Assembly (NCBI GenBank): GCA_029718625.1
Contig: CM056379.1
Location: 56,723,487 to 56,787,486 of the forward strand
Reading direction: 5' to 3'
Origin: Synaphobranchus kaupii
Taxonomy: Eukaryota > Chordata > Actinopteri > Anguilliformes > Synaphobranchidae
DNA length: 64,000 nucleotides
This document shows, piece by piece, positions 48,516-59,431 of this stretch (position 1 is the stretch's first letter; the number at the start of each line of letters is the position of its first letter). Under the pieces are notes generated by a model that saw only the letters and a list, made by a program, of their open reading frames with translations, was not told the DNA's origin and did no database searches. The translations under genes were made by a program, and so were the position numbers.

Positions 48516-50138
48516 CAGTTTTTCTCAATTGCTTAAACACAATTCCTGAAAATATAGCTCAATTTCTCAAAACTCTACACACAAACCGAGTAAGAGTTAA
48601 CTGTTTTGGCAAAATTCCACAAATCTCTTGCAAAATCAAACACTGCATTCAAAATCATGTTCTCTCTTATCAAAACCGTATTTTTGCATCAAAACACTGA
48701 ACACAGGCCATTATACGAATAGATCTTACTGAGCATCAGTTTCACACTGGTGTGATCAATTTAAAACACTTCCATCAAAATACTGTTTAGATACGTTTTG
48801 GCATCATGATGCAATTACATATTCAAATGTATAAAATTATGAAGAAATGATTGGCGTTCTGATACAATACAGTAAATATGGCATAGGTAAACCTAATTCT
48901 ACAGTAATTCAGTGCAGTTCAGTAAAGCGTGTGAACAGTCACTTTGAGTTTGTTTGTATTGTGTACGATACAATGCAGTATCGTCCTTTGAATGAGCTCC
49001 AATTGGACCACACACACACACAACCCAGCTTCCCTCAAACCTAAAGCTGTTACTGCCACATTGCTACAAAGTTTTGCCAAGACACAAAAGTGTTACCCAT
49101 TTTGGCAATTCATAATGTAATGGCACTGATGAAAAACACTTGGAACCTGTGTACATCTTTATTTGTTACTGTACAGTAACACTGTTCAAGATGGGGGGGA
49201 CGGGGGGGGGGGGGGGGGGGGGGACGGGGGACGAAAACAACAAAACAACACACAACAAAATTAAACTTTACTTGGCATCCTGCCTCTGATCCTGATTGGG
49301 CCAGAGAACCTCATCCACATCGCATGCAATGTTTTCTCTGCCCAAGCAGTGGGGGAAAAAGCGCCTTGCATGCCTTATCCAACCCTGGCAGGCGTCTGCA
49401 TGAATGTCTCCACATGCCTCTTCCATCGCCTGGAGCAGGGTCATTTGCTCATGGGGGTTGCGATCATACACCTTCCAGCGCCACGCTGAAAATAATTCTT
49501 CTATTGGATTAAGGAAAGGTGAATATGGGGGTAGAAATAATCCAGAAAAGCGTGGATGGGCAATGAACCAGTCCTGGACCAGAGCAGCCGACCGGCCTCT
49601 GTCATCATCAACCCATGGTTGATAACATGGTCGACTAATGTCGCTCGTATTTCATTTGACATAGCCACCCTTCTTCTTCCTCTTCCTCGTCCTCTTCCTC
49701 GTCCTCGTCCTCCTCCTCCTCCTCCTCCTCGTACACCTCTTCTCGCTCTCCCTCTCTCTGCTAGTTGCGCTTCCATTGTTTCAAACACAGAAGTCACCTG
49801 AAGTCTCATTTATGCTCTGACAGATAATTGAAAAGTTTAGCCAATTGAGTTTGAGCAAGTGTGGATGAGTTAGACCAATTGGTAATTAGGGTGTGGCGCT
49901 TGAGGCCAGTGTTTTCCATGTGAACAAAAATGATTAGAGTATGAAAATTGAGCTAAATGATAGGATTTGTGTGTAGAGTAGTGCAAAAATGGGATTTAGA
50001 ATTGCTATTTGAGTGAAAACAACGGAATTGTGCTTAGAGTTTTGCCGACAACGTCTTTATTGTTGATGCAATAGCTTCAGGTTTTCACCATTGTGTGCAT
50101 AGTTCCAGTTTTTGTGTGTAAGCAATTGAGAAAAACTG
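48516..50138 (-). mobile_element. internally deleted IS630/Tc1-like transposon with 20-bp TIRs
   Basis: The termini CAGTTTTTCTCAATTGCTTA (left, last base diverged) and its inverted partner ending at 50138 are each flanked by TA (48514-48515 and 50139-50140). ACTCTACACACAAA-type words recur below both ends. The minus strand encodes parts of a DDE_3 transposase. A near-continuous poly-G tract of about 40 bases lies at 49187-49230 in the 3' non-coding part. Confidence 0.88.
49268..49809 (-). pseudogene. IS630/Tc1-like transposase with RG-rich N-terminus, internally deleted
   Basis: The frame starting at 49809 has an Arg/Gly repeat tract (G-R-G-R-G-R-G-R-G-R) followed by M-S-N-E-I-R-A-T-L-V-D-H-V-I-N-H-G-L, the start of the helix-turn-helix region. 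It then jumps directly to the C-terminal catalytic part. That part is read in a shifted frame as Y-S-P-F-L-N-P-I-E-E-L-F-S-A-W-R-W-K-V-Y and continues at 49471-49268 (C-Q-G-W-I-R-H-A-R-R-F-F-P-H-C-L). The middle of the DDE domain, including the first two Asp blocks, is deleted. I recognise this as a transposase family widespread in fish genomes. Confidence 0.85.
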
Positions 50139-50140
50139 TA

Positions 50141-53100
50141 ATCAAAAAGTATGCCTTGTCGAAGAAGAGTGTCTTACATAAATGTTTTCTTTGTGTAACT
50201 CTGACCTGTTATACACATGGCATGACATGGCATGACCTGTTATACACATATCACCACACCCATCTACACTACCCAAACATCTGTAACAAAATTTCAAAGG
50301 TCGTAAGTGATGTTCCTAAAAGGCACTTGTGGAACAATGCCTGCTAACATGCAGGATTGTGGCCATCAGCTCAGCTGTAAGTGAATAGCAAGTGAATAGC
50401 AAGTGAATAGCATTGTTTTTCAATGACAGATTGGTGCTTTGACAGGGAGAAGGTAGAGGTGGGATGCATGTGGGGTGCATAGCAGAGAAGACTGAAGAAC
50501 AACTAACTGCCTTGTGGGAAAGGAATTATGGTTTGAGGAAGCAGGAACATAAGTCAATGGAAAGACGTTGATAAAATTGAGAGAAGGGAGTGCCAAAAAT
50601 CTATCAGCGATAGTTTAAAGCCCAGTAACAGCCCAGTATTCCAGGGATAATTCTTAATTTTGAAAGGAGCAAATTAAATTGACTGGTGGCCCCAGTAAAC
50701 TCTCAAGGCCAGGGTGGGTCTGGTCAGGTAACACCACAATACCACTCAGTCCAGATCTGTCGCCCAGCCCCTTATCATCCTAAAGATCATTTACAGCAAA
50801 AAGAAAAGAAAGCAGCAGGTGCCTGACCTGGCTTTGAAATCAAACAGAAATTGCCCAAGAATCACTTGACATTTTAAGTGAATGTCAAGTCTGTTTCTCT
50901 TCCATGGCGATAAAAAGGTAACCTCTCTATCCGTGAGATTTATCTGCGCAGACACAGACCTGGAGGTGGTACTGTCCACTATGCGACCACTATATGCATC
51001 TTGGCTTCTCTGTCTAGGAATGGGCATCAGGGTTCGTGGGGAATCCCATTTTCTTCCTCAGCCAATGATTGTTTTTTCCGTGGGTTCTCAGATGTCTTTT
51101 CAGATCAAGGCAAGGTTGATTGTGAACTAAATCATTGTGAAGGACGTCCTGTATTGTCAATCAATGTCTCACCCTAGCGGAGTGCAGCTGCATGCTCCTT
51201 TTCCCCCCTGTACACTTCAGGTGGTCACTAGGAACTCATGAAGAAACTCCTCCACTCTCATGCATGAATTAACTATTGGTTGGAGAGGGGGAGGAGTTCA
51301 AATGGACACTTGCATGTGGTTGTGTACAAGGTTGATTCTTCTTACCACAATGAGGTGCTTAACCCCACACTGACCAGCAATATAATAACCCCAGGGGAGA
51401 TAAAGGGGTGGGGGAGGTGTGGGAGGTACCGTGTTTGCAACTGGCAAAAGGACTGATGGGTAATGAGGATATCTCCCTGCGGGGATACAGTTGTGATGCG
51501 ATGGTGTGTTGGTGTTCCTCCGTGGTGCTCCACTATGCTGTGGGTATACAATCTATGTGTGGCTCATCGTGCCTGGATTAACGAAACAAGCAAGAACAGA
51601 TCAGAGCCCTGGAGCGATCCCTGCAATCTGTGGTCTTTTACTATTTATGGACAATAGGTCCTCTTGTCCTGTTCCTTTTCTCTCACTTTCCCTTACCGGT
51701 CCCCTGTCCTCCCTTAGTCATCTCCATTATGTCTTTCACTCTGGCCACTTGTCCCTCAGTGAGTCAGATGTGGCAGATTCTCTCTCCTATCAAGCAATTG
51801 CAATTTTGCTTCCATCACAGTTGTGGGAGGAATTACAATACAATCAATCAATTGTGAAGTAGCTTTAAATACTAAAAAAACTATAAAATATACAGTTACT
51901 TATTCCAAGGGATGAACTTTTATCATTATGTTACTCAAAAAGCTAAGATGAAACACAAAATTCAGTTTGTGAGTGGAATGTCAGAGGTCAAACTCTGACC
52001 TCTTTCACCTACCCTATCTCTACTCTCTGCAATTTTAATTAGTTCCGAAGAAAGACATGCAGCTGTCATACCTGTATGTGCCGAGTTTTGGCAAGGTCAG
52101 GACCCAAGATGCCATGACTTGGCCACCCTGGGGTACCAATGGGCAGAAATGGTGATTCACTGCTTGACAATAGGGGGGTAACTAGGGGGTAACTACCCAG
52201 GAAAAGGCCTGTCTTTCATGCTCTCATATGCTTAAATGGAAGTTGCAAGTTATAAAACAAGCTCTATTGTGAAACACCCTATTGCAGCCACTTGACCTGT
52301 GTGCATTACGTTGACAAAGGAAAACAAAAACAGACTTCATTGTCCTTGGTCAGAGAATGAGTGGATTTTCCACAGATTAATAAAGAGGAATTTAAAAAGC
52401 GCCCTTCAGCGAAGAATGTGCCTGAATAGCATTTCCTGTCTCTTTTAAAAAAAATTACAGACCAGGGTCTGTAATGTCTATTCTGCTGCCCTGTAGTGGT
52501 GGCAAAGAATTAGGTTTAGTCTGTCCTTGGCATTGCTTGCATTTCTGTCAGTGAGGCATCAACATCAAATATGCTGGCAAAAGGAGCTTCAGTCTGACAT
52601 TTTATACTTTCAGGGTTGGGGCTGTCATTTTAAGTTGCAAGATGTCCAAGTTTTACTTTTTTCTTTTTTGAAAATCATTATATTTTTTTCTTTTTTGAAA
52701 ATCATATCCCTGTATGTTGAATTTGCCCCATGTGCAACCTTCGTATTTGCATACAGGAGAACAAAGTTGCATAGTCAAAATGTTTTTTAAAGTCTTAAGA
52801 TAGGCGTAGATTTCTGCCCTACGGTGGTGTTTTTAGTATTTATTTACATTTGAATATTTCATTCTTATTTAATTAAATAATTTGTGGATGAGCTAACCTA
52901 CGTCTCATAAGGGCACAAAGTAAAATATTAGCTTGCCTACGTTGCAAATGTACAGATTGAAGGTGATTTTCTTTTGTATCAAGAATTACGCTCGCTATTC
53001 ATGAACGTTAGTTGGTGAAATAGCCAGTGTACGGTGATACATTCGTTGAATGTTTTGACAAGACAACGGTACGGATTTGCACAGTCCGTGAGCTGCGCGC

Positions 53101-56100
53101 ATTGTCGCTCGCTTCTCTTCCAAACACATTCTCTGTGAGCTTCAGCAGTGAGTGAGTGGAATGGGTGTCAGTGTCGGGAGTGAACGTTACATGTGAGCAT
53201 CACTTGAAGAAACTTAAAAACTGTTCAAAAAAAGTTAATTAACGTTAGCCTACTGTGCGTAGCCTACTACACGGATATCGTAAGACCATTTTTAGAAATT
53301 ATCGGTCGAGTGTAAGCTTTTCCCGTCGAATAGCTACAGATGGAACAACTTTAATGTTATGTTTTTGAGGATGGAGAGTTTTGGGAGATGGGCGGCACAG
53401 GAAAGAATTCGGTAGGCGACGGAACTGATGAGACCGCTGGTTAACAAAAGCGGGAATGTTTAACTATCTGAATAGTCAATTCGAGAGGCGGCTAAGAATA
53501 AAAGGGAACACGGAAAATATTGTATTTTTGAGAGAAAGCGCAGTTGAATCATAGTCGAAATACGGCTGCGCTTTACCAGCGTTGCGGTGGACGTAGCTAG
53601 CGCTAACTTGTATTGCTAGCTAGGAAGTCTAGCAAACTAACAAGCTACAGTTGCTATGTGAAATATACAGTATCTTAAGTTAGCAAGCTAACACAGTCTA
53701 GCGTTATGTTATGTTAGATCTTTGACTAGCTAGTAGGCACACTTGTATGTGTGGGGACCACATATTACAAAATTGATAGATGCACTTAAAAGCATCCACA
53801 ACGTGATTATTCAAGCCTAATTGAGAGGACAAAGTTGTACTTCGATAAGGACGAGGATAAATAATATTGAGCGGAAACCCGAACAACTTCACAGACCCGC
53901 GAGCGGTAAGAAACCATGTCCATGCACCGTGCATCACAATTCTTTGAGATGGGTGAAGTAGCTTAGCGCGCTATCTTACCAAATGCAACGATAAACAATT
54001 TCAGCGCCACAGGTCTTTTAACAAAACTATAGAAACGGTGATTGTGCAAGTGAGCTAACAGTTACTGACTGTGTAGCTAGCAATAGCATTTGACAACTAG
54101 CTTGCCGGCTATATGAACTTGTTAATCATGTTAGCTAGCTATTTCGGTTAGTTAGTTGAACGAACCCATGGCTAACGTTAACTCATTTGAAAATTAACTT
54201 AACATTAAATTACCGTAGTCTCTTAGTTTCCTTTCAAATGCTGACTATATTGGTAACCGTTTTGTGATTACAAAATCAGTGTTTATGGTTATGATAAATG
54301 ACCATAGCGCTTCTGCTTATAACGTTAGCCTACTTACACCAATATCAGTGTGCGTGTGTCATTTATAATATTAGTTAATTTCCCATTGTCAGTTCTAGAT
54401 ATATGTTCTCGAAACTCGAATGATAACGTTACATAAAACAATTCCCAACTGTGTTTGAAAGAATGTAACATTTACTCGTTTTGCAATGGGCTGTCGATAT
54501 GTTGAAAATCTAACGTTAACTTTCGTGGTATTATTGAAAATAATTTCTCAATAATACAAACGACACGCTACTGTCACGATATAATTTCCATGGTTTGAGA
54601 TGGGAAAAGATTGATCAGAGCTGGTTAATTACAGGTCTTCATCTGTCCACGTTTGTTTGCTGAATAACACAGGAATGCGTTTCAGATTGGGGCGACAGCA
54701 ATCGAGCATGTTAGCGTGATGTTCGCCCTATAGCTGGCAAACTGGTCCGTACTGAATGCATATCTTTACAATAACTAGCCCAATTCGCCTGGGACGATAC
54801 TATCACACTCTTTTACTATGCTGTAAAAAATGCTAATCTCCCAAATGGTTACACCAGCTCAAAGTTTTGGCGAGCGCGATTAGCCTACTTCAGAAAATGT
54901 ATTCTTTTCACATTCTACAAATGAAATGTAGTTTTAAATGATCTATTATCTATTTAGATTTTGCATCTCACCAAACGTATACTAAACGTTTTTCTGGGTT
55001 AATTTACAGAATAAGTTCTATTATTATCAGCGCATGAAATTAACGTTTTCACCCACTGGCCAGAGTGGCTTGTGGATTCAAAAAATCACCAGCCATTTTC
55101 AACATTTTACCAGCCGCATTACTTTTTACAGTATAACACAACCTCATTACCTGCCAAAGGGGCTACTAGAGCAGAAAATCTTTCCTGCCACAATCAAAAT
55201 TTTACCAGCATTTTGGCTGGTGGCGGGTGTCAATTTCACACCCTGAATTATTATTATTATTATAAATTGTATGATTTTCTTTTGCTCACAGAATAATTCA
55301 GTACACAAAACCACTGAAAACAAAATACTTTACCTTACATAATAAGAAGGCTGTTTTCTACAGTCAAAATACTCATAAAACCAATTGTGTGAACATGTGC
55401 TGGTGGTTGAGTTGAAATATGACAATGAGTGCTGAAAGTGATATGGTGTAACTTGCTTTTGCAGTGCTGAGTGAAGGTCTTTCTGAAAACACAATTTTCA
55501 GCTATTGTTAATCTCTGGTCTATTCTTATTCATGGAGGAAATAGGTGTGTCTTCCTTTCTATTGTTTAGCGTCTGCCATATACATACCATGTATCCATCC
55601 TCAGTTAATGTCTATCTTTTAGCAGGACTTAAAATGCAAAAAATTGGTTGAGCCATGTCACAAAACCAAAAGGCTCACTCCGTTCTTATGGAAAACCTCT
55701 GAGAGTGGATTCAGAGTCTGTATTTGGCCGAGCCATTCCCCTGTAGCCTACACATTTTCACGTGGGTGCTTTTCATTATGCAGCCTTCAGGCTGGTGTTA
55801 TCATTTCAACAGTGCATCTCAAAGGCAGTTCATCACTGTCCCCTATGTCACCATGTCGCCGCTCTCGGTCCCCGGGGAAAGCGCAGGGAGTCCAGACGCG
55901 CGGCTGCGGAGAGAGAGATGAGGACCAGATTCTGTGTGGCAGCAAACTCTGGCTCTCCGTGCACAGCGTTCACCCCTTCCTTTATTCCAAAGACTGTTAG
56001 AGCTCTTCATGAATGATCGTGCACATTGTGCTCTGATACTGAATCATATAGCTTAACTCCGGTCAGTTCTACACAGGTTTATATGTATTCATTTAAGATG

Positions 56101-58065
56101 TATGACAACTTGTTTATCATACACAACTTTTTTGCTTTTACTGTCATCTGGCCTTTTGAAAAATGTGTTTGAGTGTGTGATATAGCCGCTATGTATAATA
56201 TTCAGGAAAAATGGTGACAGTATGATTTTGCATGCATAAAATACGCTGATGCAGCACCTTGTTCTCCTACCAAATTTAAGTGCGTGAAAACACAAGTAAT
56301 CAAAAAGTAATCAATTTCACTAGCAGATGAAATGTAACGTATATATGTTCTGCTGCGTTTTGGCTACGTTGGGGGTGGAGATGTAAAGGGATTCAGCCCT
56401 TCCAGACAAGCTTCGCCGAGGTCTTTGTGTCTGGGTGTTTCTGTGAAATGGGGGGGTTTCCACTGGTGGAGCTCCCTGCTAGTGCTGCATTTTATTTCAA
56501 GATGACTGAAATGAGAAGCACCAGCCTTCAGTTTCAGCTCCACTCTACCCAGGACTGTAGAGCGGACCAGATGGCAAGCAGACCGGTTCTGATTTGGATG
56601 TGGAGGTAGGGTTCAGGGCTTAATACATAATTAGAGAGGTGCTGGGGCAAAGTGAGAAATCATTAGTAAGAACAGGGTTATTTAAAGAAAGGGCAGGGTC
56701 ACTGTATGGTATTTTAAGAATCAAGGATGGCAGTGTGGAATTTGGAAAATATAAGATTTGGGGTGCCGGTGGTCAGAGTTTCTGAAAAGAGGGGTGTTGA
56801 AGCAGAGGAACGGCCGGTCTGCTCGGATGCACACTAGAATAGAGTGGATCGGGCTGGTTGTGGATCAGACTCATTCATTTTTCACTAGCACACCCCCTGG
56901 TGCTGATGCGGGCCGTGAGGGAGGAGGGGAAGGCAGCTTCGGGGAGCTGTCCACTGTTGGGGTGAGCTCAGGTCTAGGAGACAAAAGGGAGAAAAGAATA
57001 TAGGCCATGCAATCACTGCAGGATGCGCCTGGGTGAAAGTGCCTCAGAGTGTGTGCGTGCTCGTGCACACTCAAGGGTGTTTATGCCATACAACATTGAC
57101 AGTGGTCATTGTTTAATATTGTATTAAATCCATATTTTCGTGGTCCAAGACTTTTGATTTATACTTTTATGTGGAATGAAGGAGGACATGCATGGAATTT
57201 AATGAAGAAGAAATAGGGTAGAAATATAATAAGATAATTTGTGTATTTTATTGCATTTCACTTTCAAAATTCTTGCATTTTCACTCAGTGACTTTTCCCC
57301 TACAACCAGATAGTCTCACCTGAAATATTATGGTTTTGATTGCATCACCGCACTACATACATTTAACATCAGTTGATGTAATTGATAAGTTTTTTCACCA
57401 TGTAGAGAGAAAAATTCTGTTGGTAATCTAATAGTTTATCTTAACATATAAATCCAGTCTAAACAAGTAAATGACTTACTGTGAATGTAGTAGTATGTTT
57501 TGCTGGTAGTCTTGAACAGGGGAAGCTTTTTTTAGTCTCTGACTCACGACAGTTTATCAGTCGTTATGATCTCAGTCTTAAAATTTGCTGTGTTGATTTT
57601 TATTGTTGACATTCGTATAGTGGTCATGAAGCTGGCTCCCAGAATGCATCAGACAGTACCAAAAAGACACCATATTTATACCGGAAATGATGCTTATCCT
57701 TGAACTATCTGACTATCACGTAACATGTTGGCACGTATGTAATAAAAGGAAGAGAGCAGAGAACAAAAACAAACAAAAAAATTTCCCAATGGGAATGTCA
57801 TTGTGGAGGACAGGGCACAGAGTTCCAGCTCAGACCCACACACAGTCTCTCTCGCTCACATGTTCTCGCTCTGTCTCAACATGCTGTACAGACACAAAAG
57901 CACAGACTTATAATTTGTATAGTGGAATACAAAACCTCTCTATGGTCTGCTCGACCTTTGAATAGGGACGGGAATGATTAAACATAAACATCTAAAGAAC
58001 AGGTCTCAGATTAAATGGAAATGCAAAATAAGTCAATTCATTATTCATCATAAAATGTAATTTTA
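50141..58065. other. 7.9 kb with no confirmed gene; CpG-richer stretches at 53030-53460 and 55850-55925
   Basis: No protein family was recognised in any open frame. Minor repeats include three tandem copies of an 11-13 base unit near 50375-50410, two copies of TTTTTTCTTTTTTGAAAATC near 52650-52705, and an (ATT) tract at 55250. CpG-containing words cluster around 53030-53460. The short GC-rich frame M-S-P-L-S-V-P-G-E-S-A-G-S-P at 55850 could belong to a first exon of the next gene, but there is no supporting splice signal. Confidence 0.45.
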
Positions 58066-58221
58066 ATGTAAAAACCCCTTTCACCTTCTCCACGTTTTAT
58101 TACGTTACAGACTTATACTACAATAGATTGAGTTAATTTTTTGCCTCAAATATCTACACACATTAGCCAATAATGACGAAGTGAAAACAGGTTTTTAGAA
58201 AATATGCAATTTTATTTTACT

Positions 58222-58574
58222 GACGGTGGTGCAGTGGTTAGCACTGTCGCCTCACAGCAAGAAGGTACCGAGTTCGAATCCCGGCCGAGGACCTTTCTGT
58301 GTGGAGTTTGCATGTTCTCCACGTGTCCGCGTGGGTTTCCTCCGGGTACTCCGGTTTCCTCCCACAGTCCAAAGACATGCAGGTTAGGCTAATTGGAGAC
58401 TCTAAATTGCCCATGGGTATGAGTGTGTGAGTGAATGGTGTGTGTGCCCTGCGATGGATTGGCGGCCTGTCCAGGGTGTATTCCTGCCTCTCGCCCGATG
58501 CATGCTGGGATAGGCTCCAGCACCCCCCGCGACCCTGACCAGGAATAAGCTGGTTGGATAATGGATGGGTGGAT
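58222..58574 (+). mobile_element. tRNA-derived V-type SINE
   Basis: It begins GACGGTGGTGCAGTGGTTAG (A-box region), has a clear B box GAGTTCGAATC at 58270-58280, and then the conserved central phrases GAGTTTGCATGTTCTCC and CAGTCCAAAGACATGCAGG. Its 3' part reads GGCGGCCTGTCCAGGGTGTA and GGGATAGGCTCCAGCACC and ends in a GGATGG-type repeat. The central block is the V domain shared by vertebrate SINEs. It is well preserved, so probably a fairly recent copy. Confidence 0.93.
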
Positions 58575-59431
58575 ATCTGTACACACCTTTAGCCTAATAC
58601 TTGGTTGCTGCACCTTTGGCAGCGATTATAGCTTCAAGGCGTCTTGGGAAAGAAGCTACGAGCTTGGCACACTTGTTTCTGGACATTTTTGCCCATTCCT
58701 CTTGGCATATCCTTGCAAGCTCCGTCAGGTTGGATGGGGAGCGTTGGTACACAGCCATTTTCAGCTCTTTCCACAGATGTTCAATTGGATTCAGGTCTGG
58801 GCTCTGGCTGGGCCACTCAAAGACATGCACAGACTTTCTCCGAAGCCACTCCTTTGTTCTCTTGGCTGTGTGCTTCGGGTTGTTGTCATGTTGGAAGGTA
58901 AACCTTCGCCCCAGTCTGAGGTCCAGAGCGCTCTGGAGCAGGTTTTCTTCAAGGATCTCTGTGTACTTAGCTGCATTCATCTTTCCCTCTATCAGGACTA
59001 GTCGCCCCGTTCCCGCTGCTGAAAAACATCCCCACATCATGATGCTGCCACCGCCATGCTTCACTGTAGGGATGGTATTAGCCAGGTGATGAGCGGTGCC
59101 TGGTTTCCTCCAGACGTAACGCTTGGTATTCAGGCCAAAAAGTTCAATTTTGGTTTCATCAGACCAGAGAATCTTGATTCTCATGGTTTGAGAGTCCTCT
59201 AGGTGCCTTTTGGCAAACTCCAAGCGGGCTGTGATTTGGGCTGGGTGATAAATCGATTTTATCAATTCATTCGAATTCATGATTTAGGACGATGTTTAAA
59301 AATGAAAATCGATTTTCATTTTAACTAGGGTAATTACGGTACGGCTCCCTCCAGTAGTCCATACTTGTAACGCCCGGCTCCTCCCCCGCGCGAGGCGAGC
59401 TCTTCTCCTCAGAGACAGGAAAAATATCAAC

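Noticed and set aside
52455..52477. 10-bp palindrome ATTACAGACC/GGTCTGTAAT
   Set aside because: A short isolated palindrome of this size is expected in a window this long.
58561..59089. Plus-strand ORFs of 146-162 residues
   Set aside because: Shadows of the minus-strand Tc1 transposase; the conserved DDE blocks read only on the minus strand.
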